64,000 bases of DNA from Rhodocyclaceae bacterium (GCA_030681195.1 JAUXXJ010000040.1:1-64000), one strand, 5' to 3'. Numbered from the stretch's first letter, positions 1-11,238 are shown. Notes: generated by a model from the sequence alone, not told the origin. Numbers and translations: made by a program.

Positions 1-135
1 GAGGGCCTCAACAACAAGGCCAAAGTCACTATGAGAAAAGCCTACGGCTTTCGTACCTTCAAGGCGACAGAACTCGCTCTATATCATGTACTTGGCAAAC
101 TCCCCGAACCACCGCTCGCCCACAGGTTTTACTGA
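1..135 (+). CDS. ISL3-family transposase, C-terminal fragment
   Basis: Frame 1 is open from the first base and stops at TGA 133-135, giving 44 residues that begin [20 protein letters not shown]. The EG-NNK-K...R-AYGFR-F pattern is the C-terminal signature of ISL3-type DDE transposases and includes the terminal catalytic Glu. The enzyme would catalyse cut-and-paste transposition. Only the tail is inside the window, so activity cannot be judged. It is antisense to and overlaps the aberrant 3' end of rsmA. Confidence 0.75.
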   Translation, partial: EGLNNKAKVTMRKAYGFRTFKATELALYHVLGKLPEPPLAHRFY

Positions 136-165
136 CGAACCATTTTTTGGTAGCGCTCAGTGCAT
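1..165 (+). mobile_element. 3' end of an ISL3-type insertion sequence
   Basis: The window opens inside an insertion sequence whose transposase tail ends at 135. The element's right end must lie shortly after, because rsmA-like sequence is recognisable in the opposite frame from about 165 onward. The exact terminal inverted repeat cannot be fixed since the left end is outside the window; the right boundary given is approximate. Confidence 0.6.
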
Positions 166-943
166 TCGCCAAACGGACATAAGTATCTACGGGCAGCGTT
201 TCGGCCCGCGCCGTCGGGCTAATCCCTTGCGCCTCCAGCAAGGCTTCACCGCCAAACTCCTTGAGCGTATTGCGCAGCATCTTGCGGCGCTGCGAAAAGG
301 CGGCGGCCACCAGATTGGCGAACAGGGTTTCATCTTGCGCCGTCCCGCCAGCGCCGGCTTTTAGCGGAATCATCCGCACCACGGCCGAATCCACCTTGGG
401 CGCCGGATTGAACGAACCTGGCGGCACAATGAAGAGTCGCTCCATGAAGTAGCGGTATTGCAGCATCACCGACAGGCGACCGTAGTCGCCCGATCCTGGC
501 GCGGCGACCATGCGATCGACCACTTCCTTCTGCAGCATGAAGTGCATCTCGGCTACCTGATTCGCATAGTTGGCCAGATGGAACAGCAAGGGACTGGAAA
601 TGTTGTAGGGCAGGTTACCGATAATCTTCAGCGGCCCGGCCTGTTTCAGCTGACCAAAATCGAATTCGAGCGCATCGCCCTCGTGAACAGTCAGCCGCTC
701 TGCCGGGAATCGGTTGCGCAAGCGGGCAATCAGGTCGCGATCGATTTCGACGACCTGCAGATGATCGACGCGCTCCAGCAACGGTTCGGTCAGCGCTCCC
801 AGTCCCGGGCCGATCTCCACCACTGTATCGCCGGCGCGCGGTGCCACAGCGTCGATGATCTTGCGAATGACACCGGGCGAGACGAGGAAGTTCTGGCCGA
901 AACGTTTTCTGGCACGATGGCCATTGACGTTCATGGTGCTCAT
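59..943 (-). CDS. rsmA: 16S rRNA dimethyladenosine transferase RsmA (KsgA), C-terminus altered by an IS
   Basis: Dimethylates two adjacent adenosines in the 3' hairpin of 16S rRNA during small-subunit maturation. The protein starts [18 protein letters not shown] and carries the SAM-binding motif [12 protein letters not shown] and the catalytic [11 protein letters not shown]. The start at 943 overlaps the pdxA stop (ATGA); a second ATG is at 934. Family homology ends near ANALSA. About 30 further residues (TKKWFVSK... to ERVLSP) are read antisense through the IS end, so the native stop appears lost. A copy of the 24-bp dispersed repeat (339-362) encodes KAGAGGTA in the C-terminal domain. Last gene of the surA-pdxA-rsmA operon. 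Confidence 0.93.
   Translation of the reverse strand: MSTMNVNGHRARKRFGQNFLVSPGVIRKIIDAVAPRAGDTVVEIGPGLGALTEPLLERVDHLQVVEIDRDLIARLRNRFPAERLTVHEGDALEFDFGQLKQAGPLKIIGNLPYNISSPLLFHLANYANQVAEMHFMLQKEVVDRMVAAPGSGDYGRLSVMLQYRYFMERLFIVPPGSFNPAPKVDSAVVRMIPLKAGAGGTAQDETLFANLVAAAFSQRRKMLRNTLKEFGGEALLEAQGISPTARAETLPVDTYVRLANALSATKKWFVSKTCGRAVVRGVCQVHDIERVLSP
339..362 (+). repeat. 24-bp dispersed repeat, copy 1 (in rsmA)
   Basis: Matches the consensus (core CCGCCAGCGCCGACTTTT) with one mismatch (G for A in the core's GAC). It is antisense to rsmA and read there as KAGAGGTA. Confidence 0.85.
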
Positions 944-1911
944 GATGCGCGGCGCGCCATGTCGATGGCGGCATCGACGGCGGCAAACAGACTGGTGGGC
1001 GAAGCCTTGCCGGTGCCGGCCAGATCAAGGGCCGTGCCGTGATCCACCGAGGTACGAATGATCGGCAGGCCCAGCGTGACATTGATGCCCTCGTCAAACG
1101 CCGCGTACTTGAGTACCGCCAGGCCCTGATCGTGATACATCGCCAACTGGGCGTGGGCGCCGGCCAGGACATTTTTGGTGAACAGCGTATCGGCGGGCAG
1201 GGGGCCGACGAGATTCATTCCCTCGGCCCGCAACTTGTCGAGCACGGGGGTGATGACCTCGATTTCCTCATGCCCCATATGACCACCTTCCCCTGCATGC
1301 GGATTCAGGCCGGCCACCAGAATGCGCGGCTGTTCGAAACCGAACTTGATCCGCAAGTCGGCATGCAGGATGCGCAGCGTCGTTTCGAGTTCCTGCACCG
1401 TGATTGCCGCAGAGACCTCCTTGAGCGGCAAGTGAGTGGTCGCCAGCGCCACTCTGAGGCCTCCGCCCGCGAGCATCATGACGACGCGGGGCGTATGGGT
1501 TTTCTCGGCCAGATATTCAGTATGGCCAGTGAAGGCAATGCCGGCATCATTGATGACGCCCTTGTGCACCGGTGCCGTCACCATCGCGGCAAATTCGCCG
1601 GACTGGCAACCTGCCAGCGCTTCATCCAGGAGCGCAAGCACATACGGCGCATTCGCCGGATCAAGCCGTCCTGCCAGCGCCGACTTTTTCAGCGGCACAT
1701 GACGAATCGTCAGACCTTCAAGCGTGCCACCAAGTTGGCTGGCACGCGCCGCCAGGAGGTCGCGATCCCCCAATACCACGATGCGGGCAGCAAATTCACG
1801 CTGCGTCAGCGCCCGGCAGAGTTCAGGGCCGATCCCCGCCGGCTCGCCCGACGTGACGGCGATGACGGGTAAATCAGACGACTTAGCGCTCTTCAAGCCG
1901 GTATTCGACAT
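940..1911 (-). CDS. pdxA: 4-hydroxythreonine-4-phosphate dehydrogenase PdxA
   Basis: NAD-dependent oxidation and decarboxylation of 4-phosphohydroxy-L-threonine in pyridoxal 5'-phosphate synthesis; cytoplasmic and metal dependent. The 323 residues contain [15 protein letters not shown] at the N-terminus, TGHTEYLAE and the metal-binding region GHMGHEE, and a [11 protein letters not shown] segment. The start was put at ATG 1911, which precedes the conserved [14 protein letters not shown] block and overlaps surA by 29 nt; a TTG at 1896 is an alternative. The stop overlaps the rsmA start. A 24-bp repeat copy (1665-1688) encodes KSALAGR about 75 residues in. Confidence 0.95.
   Translation of the reverse strand: MSNTGLKSAKSSDLPVIAVTSGEPAGIGPELCRALTQREFAARIVVLGDRDLLAARASQLGGTLEGLTIRHVPLKKSALAGRLDPANAPYVLALLDEALAGCQSGEFAAMVTAPVHKGVINDAGIAFTGHTEYLAEKTHTPRVVMMLAGGGLRVALATTHLPLKEVSAAITVQELETTLRILHADLRIKFGFEQPRILVAGLNPHAGEGGHMGHEEIEVITPVLDKLRAEGMNLVGPLPADTLFTKNVLAGAHAQLAMYHDQGLAVLKYAAFDEGINVTLGLPIIRTSVDHGTALDLAGTGKASPTSLFAAVDAAIDMARRAS
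1665..1688 (+). repeat. 24-bp dispersed repeat, copy 2 (in pdxA)
   Basis: One mismatch to consensus (GTCCT for GTCCC). Antisense to pdxA and read there as KSALAGR. Confidence 0.85.
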
Positions 1912-3184
1912 AAGCGCGATCCCGCATCTGTCTGAGCCAGTCCTCGTAAGCTTCGTCCGACTTGCGCTCGCGCAGTGCCTGACGCGCAATCAGCCGTTTG
2001 CGCTCGTCACCCGCTTCCGCGTTCTTGCGTTCCTGCACCTGAATCAGGTGCCAACCAAACGGCGACTGCACCGGTTTGCTGTACTCCCCGACGGCCAGTG
2101 CATCCATGGCGCGCTCAAATTCCGGCACGGTATCCCCCTGGTAGAGCCAGCCAAGATCGCCGCCCTTCGCTGCGGAGAGATCGTTCGAGTAAAGGCGCGC
2201 CAGTTCCGCAAAGTCGCCGCCGTTGTCGAGACGTTCCTTGAGTCCCGCCAGTTTGTGGCGCGCCTCCTCGGATGACACCAGCTCATTCACCTTGATCAGG
2301 ATATGGCGCGCGCGGGTCTGGCGAATCAAACCACCTACCGCATCGCCACCGCGACGATCAATCAGCTTAACGATATGAAATCCTGCCGGACTGCGCAGAA
2401 TGCTGCTTACCTCTCCCGGCTTGAGAGCGGCCACCGCCTCGGCATATAAGGTCGGCAGGCGATCGGCCGGACGGGGTTCGATCATCCCGCCGGCCATGGC
2501 ATCCGGTGCTTCGGAATAACTGGCGGCCACCTGACCAAAATCGGTACCGCTTTTGATCCGTGCCAGCGCATCTTCGGCGCGCGCACGAAGGGCCGATAAT
2601 CTGGTCGGATCGGCCTGCTCGGGGACGCGGATGATGATGTGTCCCAACGCTACCAACGCCGACTGATGGGCCTGCTCAGGATGTGCCAGATAGTTGTCTA
2701 TCTCGCCATCGGAAATCACGATGCGACTCTCGACCTCACGTTCGCGCAATCGGGCCAGCGTCATCTCCTCGCGAATCTCCTCCCGAAACCGTCGCCACGC
2801 AATGCCATCGCGCTCCAGCGCATCGCGGAAAGCCGCCAGCGACAAACGATTGTTTTCGGCAATGCGGCGCAAGGCGACATCCAGCTCATTGTCCGGGATA
2901 CGCATGCCCACTTCCTTGGCGAACTGCATCTGCACACGATCGACAATCAGCCGCTCCAGCAGTTGTTTCTCCAATACATCTCGCGGCGGCAGGGGGGTGC
3001 CACGGTCACGTAACTGGCGCTCGATCGTCGCCATGCGATCGCGCAGTTCATGCCGGGTAATCGCCTCGTCGTTGACGACGGCAATAATGCGATCGACGGC
3101 GATGGGCTGGCGCACTTGTCCGGCTGCATACTGTGGAACCAAGGCAAACAGAGCTGTGATGATGGCGAAAATTCTCATGGTCAT
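1883..3184 (-). CDS. surA: periplasmic peptidyl-prolyl isomerase / chaperone SurA
   Basis: Chaperone that escorts unfolded outer-membrane proteins, LptD among them, across the periplasm. It has 433 residues: a signal peptide ending near QYAAG, a SurA_N domain beginning VDRIIAVVNDEAITRHEL, then two parvulin domains at roughly residues 175-275 (ALGHIIIRVPE) and 285-385 (RARHILIKVNE). Starts at 3184 or 3178 are both ATG. It lies directly downstream of lptD with a 5-nt gap, the standard proteobacterial lptD-surA-pdxA-rsmA arrangement. Confidence 0.95.
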   Translation of the reverse strand: MTMRIFAIITALFALVPQYAAGQVRQPIAVDRIIAVVNDEAITRHELRDRMATIERQLRDRGTPLPPRDVLEKQLLERLIVDRVQMQFAKEVGMRIPDNELDVALRRIAENNRLSLAAFRDALERDGIAWRRFREEIREEMTLARLREREVESRIVISDGEIDNYLAHPEQAHQSALVALGHIIIRVPEQADPTRLSALRARAEDALARIKSGTDFGQVAASYSEAPDAMAGGMIEPRPADRLPTLYAEAVAALKPGEVSSILRSPAGFHIVKLIDRRGGDAVGGLIRQTRARHILIKVNELVSSEEARHKLAGLKERLDNGGDFAELARLYSNDLSAAKGGDLGWLYQGDTVPEFERAMDALAVGEYSKPVQSPFGWHLIQVQERKNAEAGDERKRLIARQALRERKSDEAYEDWLRQMRDRAYVEYRLEER

Positions 3185-3189
3185 ATCAC

Positions 3190-6048
3190 TCAGTTTTCGG
3201 CAAAGACGGGATCGGCAGTTGGTTGATTGATCACGCCATAGCCGGGAACATTTCGCTTGAGAATGTCCAGTGGATTGGAGCCGATTTTCGAGAAATCATT
3301 CAGTTCGAGCTGGAAGAATATTGCCGTGGTTGGCTTTTGGGCAATGGTCGCCAAGCGCTGGACGACGAAACGCCCTACCCAACAGCCGGCGTTATATTCA
3401 ACACCGCCAATGCTTTCGATCAGGCGTTTCTCGGTGATCGAGTAGTTGTAACGTCCGACACCATGCCAACCACCAGACAGGGGCCACTGTGCCGACAGGT
3501 CAATCTGTTTGTTATTGCCCAGCGTACTCGTTGCGTCACGCCGGAACCGGTAAGACGCATTGAATATTTTTCCTGCGGCAGGCCGGTAGCGTCCCCCCAC
3601 TGTCATTTGCTCGGTCCGGCTATCACGAGGATTGTATTGCCAGCCCACATCGGCATATGTTTTGGGCAGCACCTGGCCCGTCAATGCAGCGAGAACGTCT
3701 GCCTTGCGTTCGCTACGGGCAATCTCACCTGGCAGAACAATTTTCTGCGTATCAAAGTAATAGCGCGTCCCCAAGGTGCCACGCAACAGTTCGCGGCCGC
3801 CTACGGCGTCGAGGAAGCGAGAGGTGACAGCAAGCGTTACTTCATTGGCATCGCCGACACGGTCATTGCCTGCATAACGGTTCTCGCGGAACATGTTGGC
3901 ATAGTTGAAACCGGCCAGCGCCGTATCAAAAACCTGCGGCAGAATGACTTTGTCCTTGTCCGGGATGTTGACATAGTAGGCGCGCGGTTCCAGTGTTTGA
4001 GTCAGCGAGTTGCCAAAAATCTCGGTCTCGCGCTCCATGATGAAGCCCCCATCGACACTGAAGATGGGCACGGAACGGCTCTGGTCAGCAGGAACGGCAG
4101 CCCATGCGGCAGCGGCGGGCCGGTTTCTTCCTTCTAACTGGTAACTCGTGTGATGGATACCCAGCTTGGGCGTGATCCAGAACGCAGACGTCGTGATGGG
4201 CAAGGATATCTGGGGGTAGGCCATCGTACGCTTGGCCACGACATTCGTTGGATGATCAAAATTTACATATTCGCCTGAGAAGTTGAAGGTAAGACCGAGT
4301 GGCAGGTCATAGCGGTTGGCTGCAACGGTCAGTTGGGGCAATCGTTGATAAGGCTTGGCCAATCCTTGCAGCGTCTGATACGACTGAACATTAAGGACGG
4401 CGCTATACCAAGCCCCCCCATAGGACAATGTTCCCTGGCGCAGCAAATTCCCTTGGGTGACGGAACCCAAACGGGTTGATAAGTCACTCAAGTAGTTGTC
4501 ATCGGAAACCCTGTTCAGATTCAGGCCAAGCGAAAAACCACGCCCGAGGTTCTGCGCATGCATGAATGCATAGCTGTAACGATCGCGCTTGGTCAGTTTG
4601 TCATCCGGCAGGTATTCCACCCGGGCCAAACCGCTGTACATGTAATCGAGATAGCGAAATTCCGTGTTTAACAACGCGCCGCGTTTCGACAGGACACTGG
4701 GCGTAATCGTCGCATCCATATTCGGCGCAATATTCCAGTACCAAGGCGTGGCGACCTGGAAACCACTCTTGCTGGTTGAACCAATCGTTGGACTGAGAAA
4801 GCCGCTATTGCGCTGGTTACTCAGCGGAAAACTCATCCAGGGCGAATACAGGATGGGCACATCCATGAATTTGACGACCGCCTGGCGCGCTTTCCCCATA
4901 TCTTTCTCGTAGTCGAGATCCAGGCTATCGACACTGATTTCCCAGTCACGCCGCCCCGGCGCGCATGTGCTATAGGTTGCATTTGTCAAACGATATTGAT
5001 CCTCACCGCGAAACTCGATGAGATCGGCGGATCCGCTGCCTGTGACAGCGGGCGGTTGCAACATTCGACCCGTGGAAGCCAGCACTTGACCATCCGACGT
5101 AATCGCCGGCAAACCTGACATGGTCACTGCAGGTTCTGGCACGGGTGCAGGAATATTGCGAATCGTATAAGACGGCGACTCGAATTCCCCTGTACTCTCC
5201 TCCATCCGCATGCGCAGCCGCGGACCCGTAATCAACGAATCGGGGGCAACCAGACGCACATTGCCGATCGCTTCGAGCTCATCCTCGGTCTGGCGATACA
5301 CAATCCGGTCGGCATGCAGACTGTCGCCGGCGCGCTGCAGTACCGCATCGCCCTCGGCAATCGCCTCAAGCTCATTGACACCTTTCAGGTTACGTGCCGA
5401 TATCAGCGTGGGTGCCGCATCCTTGCTGACATTCGAGAAAGCGGTTGTCGCTGGATGCGGGAAAACACCCGCGGCCACATGTGCCGAATAAAGCGGTGGC
5501 AGGCTGGGTTGATCAGCCACCTGCGGCGGTTGTGTGGCCACGGCAACGGCAGGCAGCGGTGCGCCACCCAGTAATGCCGGATCGACCCGTAAGGGGGGAA
5601 GATTTTTTGCCAGCGGTGCGATTGCTGTCGGCTTGGTAGGGGGATTCAACGGCTGAGAAGCCGCCGGGACTGAAGCAGGCAAAGCCACTGCAGGCGCGGC
5701 CGTACGTTCGGTCGTGATCGGCGTCAGATCACGGCTGGCCGGCGGTGGTGCGACTGGTTCGACTTGCGCCTCACTGCGTGGCAGGGGGGCAGCATCCGGT
5801 GTGCTCGTTGCAGGTGCCGCCTGCGTCGCTGCAGTTTGAGAGGTTGGCGCGGGTTGCTGCGGTTTGAGTGGTGCGCCCCCCAACAAGGTGGGATCGACAC
5901 GCAGTGGTGGCAGACTTTCACCGGCAAAGACACACGTGCCCGTGCCCGCAAGCACAAGCCAGCTCAACCGCCCAATTGACTGCCGTAACCACACTGAAGA
6001 CATCGCTGAAGAAATTGTTTGGTTGCTGTTCTCGTCTGCCTTGCGCAT
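3190..6048 (-). CDS. lptD: LPS-assembly outer-membrane protein LptD
   Basis: Beta-barrel of the Lpt machine that inserts lipopolysaccharide into the outer leaflet together with LptE. About 952 residues: signal sequence ending near GTCVFAG, a Pro/Ala-rich stretch, an OstA/LptA-like domain (around LKGVNELEAIAEGDAVLQRAG), then the LptD barrel with the conserved SPWMSFPLSNQRNSGFLSP region. ATG 6048 was chosen; ATG 6003 (MSSVWLRQ) also gives a good signal peptide and neither has a strong ribosome site. The N-terminal linker holds two near copies of LPPLRVDPxLLGGAP about 130 residues apart, an internal duplication. Divergent from amgK. Confidence 0.94.
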   Translation of the reverse strand: MRKADENSNQTISSAMSSVWLRQSIGRLSWLVLAGTGTCVFAGESLPPLRVDPTLLGGAPLKPQQPAPTSQTAATQAAPATSTPDAAPLPRSEAQVEPVAPPPASRDLTPITTERTAAPAVALPASVPAASQPLNPPTKPTAIAPLAKNLPPLRVDPALLGGAPLPAVAVATQPPQVADQPSLPPLYSAHVAAGVFPHPATTAFSNVSKDAAPTLISARNLKGVNELEAIAEGDAVLQRAGDSLHADRIVYRQTEDELEAIGNVRLVAPDSLITGPRLRMRMEESTGEFESPSYTIRNIPAPVPEPAVTMSGLPAITSDGQVLASTGRMLQPPAVTGSGSADLIEFRGEDQYRLTNATYSTCAPGRRDWEISVDSLDLDYEKDMGKARQAVVKFMDVPILYSPWMSFPLSNQRNSGFLSPTIGSTSKSGFQVATPWYWNIAPNMDATITPSVLSKRGALLNTEFRYLDYMYSGLARVEYLPDDKLTKRDRYSYAFMHAQNLGRGFSLGLNLNRVSDDNYLSDLSTRLGSVTQGNLLRQGTLSYGGAWYSAVLNVQSYQTLQGLAKPYQRLPQLTVAANRYDLPLGLTFNFSGEYVNFDHPTNVVAKRTMAYPQISLPITTSAFWITPKLGIHHTSYQLEGRNRPAAAAWAAVPADQSRSVPIFSVDGGFIMERETEIFGNSLTQTLEPRAYYVNIPDKDKVILPQVFDTALAGFNYANMFRENRYAGNDRVGDANEVTLAVTSRFLDAVGGRELLRGTLGTRYYFDTQKIVLPGEIARSERKADVLAALTGQVLPKTYADVGWQYNPRDSRTEQMTVGGRYRPAAGKIFNASYRFRRDATSTLGNNKQIDLSAQWPLSGGWHGVGRYNYSITEKRLIESIGGVEYNAGCWVGRFVVQRLATIAQKPTTAIFFQLELNDFSKIGSNPLDILKRNVPGYGVINQPTADPVFAEN

Positions 6049-6080
6049 CAGGTCGTTGAGGGCGCAATTCAAGCCGATGA

Positions 6081-6097
6081 TAGAATTCTCAATTCTA
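6081..6097. promoter_or_regulatory. perfect palindrome with back-to-back -10 hexamers between lptD and amgK
   Basis: The sequence TAGAATT-CTC-AATTCTA is a perfect 7-bp inverted repeat with a 3-bp centre. It lies in the 71-bp gap between the divergent lptD and amgK starts. Each arm contains TAGAAT, a good -10 hexamer, facing opposite ways. It may be a shared divergent promoter and/or a regulator site; -35 matches are weak on both sides. Confidence 0.5.
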
Positions 6098-6119
6098 ACA
6101 TCTAGGCGGAAATCCTCAC

Positions 6120-7797
<1,678 letters not shown>

Positions 7798-7806
7798 CAT
7801 CAAACG

Positions 7807-9114
7807 ATGGACACCGCCCCCTTCCGCCAACGTCGATTATTACTGCTTGAGCAAATGCAGAAAGCGGGCGGTGGGGTGGCCGTCATCCCCACGTCGCCCG
7901 AACGCGTGCGCAATCGCGATACTACGTTTCCCTATCGTGCCGATAGCTACTTCCACTACCTGACCGGCTTCCCGGAACCGGAAGCGATTCTGGTTCTGAT
8001 AGCGGACAGCGCGGCGCAGTCCCTCCTGTTTTGCCGCGACAAGGATGTCGAGAAGGAAATCTGGGATGGCTTCCGCTATGGTCCCGATGACGCGAAAGAT
8101 GCGTTTGGTTTCGACGCCGCCCACTCGATCAGGGAATTCGACACCAAGCTCGCCGAATTGCTCGCCGACCAACCGGCGCTCTGGTATTCCCTCGGTCATG
8201 ATGCCGCCTGGGATACGCGCATCGCGACGGCGCTGAATGCCGTGCGTGCGCAAGCACGTGCCGGCAAGCGCGCGCCAACGATCATCCACGATGTGCGAGC
8301 CACCCTTGATGAAATGCGCCTCGTCAAAGGTAGCCACGAAATCGCGCTGATGCGAAAAGCCGCGCAGATCGCCGGTGCCGCCCATCGGCGCGCGATGCAG
8401 TTCACGGCACCCGGCAAATACGAACACGAAGTCGAGGCCGAATTCCTGCACGAATTCCGTCGCCAGGGCAGTCAGGCCCCGTCCTACTCGCCCATCGTCG
8501 CCGGTGGCGCGAACGCTTGTGTGCTGCACTATGTCGACAACAATCGTCTGTTGCAGGACGGCGATCTGCTGCTGATCGATGCGGGTTGCGAAGTCGATGG
8601 CTACGCCAGCGACATCACCCGCACCTTCCCGGTCAACGGCAAGTTCGGTGGCCCGCAGGCCGACATCTACGAGCTGGTGCTCGGCGCGCAAACCGCCGCC
8701 ATCACGGCAATCAAACCAAGTGCAAGTTTTCTCGCCCCGCACGATGCCGCCGTGCGCGTGCTGGCACAAGGCCTGATCGACCTGAAGTTGCTTGAAGGCA
8801 GCCTCGATGGTGTCATCGAAACGGCGTCGTACAAACGTTTCTACATGCACCGCACCGGACATTGGCTCGGCCTCGACGTGCATGATGCCGGCGAGTACCG
8901 TCATGGCGACGATTGGCGCAAGCTGGTCCCCGGCATGACGCTCACCGTCGAGCCGGGCTGCTACATCCGCCCGGCTGAAGATGTCCGCGAAGTTTTCTGG
9001 AACATCGGCGTGCGTATTGAGGACGATGCGCTGGTCACGGCGGAGGGCTGCGAGATTCTCACCATCGAAACGCCGAAGAAAATTGCCGACATTGAAGCGT
9101 TGATGAAGAAATGA
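7807..9114 (+). CDS. pepP: Xaa-Pro aminopeptidase P
   Basis: Removes N-terminal residues preceding proline; cytoplasmic dinuclear-metal enzyme of the pita-bread fold. 435 residues. The N-terminal domain contains FPYRADSYFHYLTGFPEPEA. Metal ligands are visible in order: the two Asp in LLIDAGCEVDGYASDITRTFPV, His in HRTGHWLGLDVHD, Glu in TVEPGCYI and Glu in VRIEDDALVT. Start ATG 7807; the stop overlaps the ubiH start (ATGA). pepP next to ubiH is a common proteobacterial pairing. Confidence 0.96.
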   Translation: MDTAPFRQRRLLLLEQMQKAGGGVAVIPTSPERVRNRDTTFPYRADSYFHYLTGFPEPEAILVLIADSAAQSLLFCRDKDVEKEIWDGFRYGPDDAKDAFGFDAAHSIREFDTKLAELLADQPALWYSLGHDAAWDTRIATALNAVRAQARAGKRAPTIIHDVRATLDEMRLVKGSHEIALMRKAAQIAGAAHRRAMQFTAPGKYEHEVEAEFLHEFRRQGSQAPSYSPIVAGGANACVLHYVDNNRLLQDGDLLLIDAGCEVDGYASDITRTFPVNGKFGGPQADIYELVLGAQTAAITAIKPSASFLAPHDAAVRVLAQGLIDLKLLEGSLDGVIETASYKRFYMHRTGHWLGLDVHDAGEYRHGDDWRKLVPGMTLTVEPGCYIRPAEDVREVFWNIGVRIEDDALVTAEGCEILTIETPKKIADIEALMKK

Positions 9115-10190
9115 ACGCGCCGGTACTCATCATTGGTGGTGGCCCGGCGGGCATGGCATTGGCGCTGGCGCTGCAGCGCGGCGGCGTACGCGCCCGCATC
9201 GTCGATGCGCGACCGCGTGGCGCCGCCAAGTCAGATGCGCGCATCCTTGCGCTCTCGCACGGCTCGCGTCTCATACTGGAATCGCTTGGCGTCTGGCGCG
9301 GGATTCCGCACACGCCGATCAAGACCATCCATGTCTCGCATCAGGGAGGCCTCGGCCGCACATTGATTCGCGCCGAAGAAGAGCAGGTGCCGGCGCTCGG
9401 TTACGTGCTCGCCTCTGGCGATCTCGCCGCCGCGCTTGATGCAGCCGTTGCAGCGGCGAACATCGCCTACGCCGATAACACGCCGGCCCCCGAGCATCCC
9501 GATAGTCTGCTAACGGTACATGCCGAAGGCCGCATTGACGAAAGTGCAGACATCCGCAGCCGCGACTACAACCAGCACGCCATCATCTGCATGGCGCGCG
9601 GCAGCGTTCCCCATGGCGACATCGCCTGGGAGCGCTTCACGCCTGCTGGCCCGGTTGCTCTGCTACCCTGCGGCGAGGCATACGCTGTGGTGCTGACCTG
9701 CCCGGCCACAGACAGCGAACGTTTTGCCGGTTTGAGCGACGCCGACTTTCTCGCCCTGCTGCAAGCGCGTTTCGGCCCGCGCGTGAAACTCGTCGGCGTC
9801 GGCCCGCGCCTCGTCTACCCGCTCGGCCTCAAACTGCGCAAGACGACCGTCGGTGAACGCGCCGTCTGGATCGGCAACGCCGCGCAGACGCTGCACCCGG
9901 TCGCCGGGCAGGGCTTCAATCTCGCCCTGCGCGACATCGCCGAACTGGCCGACACGCTAACCGATGCCTCAGATCCAGGCGATGCCAGCCTGCTCGCCCG
10001 CTATGCCGCCCGGCGACGGGTCGATCGCGCAACGACCATCGGTTTCACCGATGGTCTGGTCAGACTTTTTAGCAACGATCTGTCGCCGCTGCGCCATCTG
10101 CGCGGCGCGGGCCTGCTGGCCCTCGATCTTTTCCCGCCCGCCCGGTCTTTCCTGGCACGCCGCATGATGTTCGGCGGCAGGGGTTGGTAA
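9111..10190 (+). CDS. ubiH: UbiH/VisC-family FAD-dependent ubiquinone biosynthesis hydroxylase
   Basis: Flavin monooxygenase that hydroxylates a ubiquinone ring intermediate. The N-terminal FAD Rossmann motif is VLIIGGGPAGMALALAL; DARPRG follows the second strand; the third FAD motif is WIGNAAQTLHPVAGQGFNLALRD. At 359 residues it is shorter than the usual 380-400, and the central DG motif area (around LTVHAEGRIDES) looks shortened and lacks a clear ADG. Which ring position it hydroxylates cannot be told from sequence. Translationally coupled to pepP. Confidence 0.85.
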   Translation: MNAPVLIIGGGPAGMALALALQRGGVRARIVDARPRGAAKSDARILALSHGSRLILESLGVWRGIPHTPIKTIHVSHQGGLGRTLIRAEEEQVPALGYVLASGDLAAALDAAVAAANIAYADNTPAPEHPDSLLTVHAEGRIDESADIRSRDYNQHAIICMARGSVPHGDIAWERFTPAGPVALLPCGEAYAVVLTCPATDSERFAGLSDADFLALLQARFGPRVKLVGVGPRLVYPLGLKLRKTTVGERAVWIGNAAQTLHPVAGQGFNLALRDIAELADTLTDASDPGDASLLARYAARRRVDRATTIGFTDGLVRLFSNDLSPLRHLRGAGLLALDLFPPARSFLARRMMFGGRGW

Positions 10191-10236
10191 GCGTTAAAAT
10201 CCGTCCCCCCGCTTCGCAAACCACCCGGCACGACCC

Positions 10237-11238
10237 ATGAACTACCTCGGCTTCACGCTGCGCAACAACCTATTCGTCGCGCCCATGGCTGGCGTGACCG
10301 ATCGGCCGTTCCGCCAGTTGTGCAAGAAGCTCGGCGCCGGAATCGCGGTATCGGAGATGGTCACGTCCAACTCGCTGTTGTATGGCAGTGCCAAGACCCG
10401 TCGCCGCGCCGACCACACGGGTGAGGTGGAGCCGATTGTCGTGCAGATTGCCGGCGCCGATCCCGAGCTGCTGGCACAGGCCGCACGCTACAACGTTGAA
10501 CGCGGCGCGCAAATCGTTGACATCAACATGGGCTGCCCGGCCAAGAAGGTCTGCAACGTCATGGCCGGCTCGGCGCTGATGCAGAACGAAGCGCTCGTGG
10601 CGAAGATTCTTGAAGCGGTCGTCGCAGCGATTCCCGACACACCGGTGACGCTCAAGTTCCGCACCGGCTGGAATCGCGAGCACAAGAACGCACCGGCTAT
10701 CGCACATATCGCGCAGGAATCCGGCGTGCGCGCTATTGCCATTCACGGCCGCACGCGCGCCGATCAGTACACGGGGCACGCCGAATACGACACCATCGCC
10801 GACGTGAAGACACGTGTGAAGATTCCGGTCATTGCCAACGGCGACATCACCACGCCCGAGAAGGCGAAGTTCGTCCTCGATTACACCCAGGCTGACGGCG
10901 TCATGATCGGTCGTGCCGCACAAGGCCGGCCATGGCTGTTCCGCGAGATTTCTCATTTCCTGCAAACCGGTGCCGTCCTGCCAGCGCCGACTTTTGCCGA
11001 GATCCACACCATCCTGCGCGCGCATCTGGCCGATCTCTATGCCTTCTATGGCGAAGACACCGGCGTCAAGATCGCGCGCAAGCACATCAGCTGGTACACC
11101 AAGGGCATTGTGGGGGCCGCACGTTTCCGCCACGCGATGAACCAGCTCGAAGACATCCGCGCGCAGTTGGACGCCACCGATGAATTCTTTCTCGGCCAGA
11201 TGGCCCACAATCTCCCGATTTATGCGGAGGCCGCATGA
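10237..11238 (+). CDS. dusB: tRNA-dihydrouridine synthase B
   Basis: FMN- and NADPH-dependent reduction of uridines in the tRNA D-loop. 333 residues, TIM-barrel Dus fold: N-terminal LFVAPMAGVTDRPFRQLCKKLGAG, the catalytic Cys in INMGCPAKKVCN, HGRTRADQYTG, and the FMN phosphate-binding DGVMIGRAAQGRPWLF. A 24-bp repeat copy (10972-10995) encodes AVLPAPTF in a helical C-terminal region. The stop overlaps the fis start by ATGA, the classical dusB-fis operon. Confidence 0.96.
   Translation: MNYLGFTLRNNLFVAPMAGVTDRPFRQLCKKLGAGIAVSEMVTSNSLLYGSAKTRRRADHTGEVEPIVVQIAGADPELLAQAARYNVERGAQIVDINMGCPAKKVCNVMAGSALMQNEALVAKILEAVVAAIPDTPVTLKFRTGWNREHKNAPAIAHIAQESGVRAIAIHGRTRADQYTGHAEYDTIADVKTRVKIPVIANGDITTPEKAKFVLDYTQADGVMIGRAAQGRPWLFREISHFLQTGAVLPAPTFAEIHTILRAHLADLYAFYGEDTGVKIARKHISWYTKGIVGAARFRHAMNQLEDIRAQLDATDEFFLGQMAHNLPIYAEAA
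10972..10995 (+). repeat. 24-bp dispersed repeat, copy 4 (in dusB)
   Basis: One mismatch to consensus; sense with dusB and read as AVLPAPTF. Confidence 0.85.
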
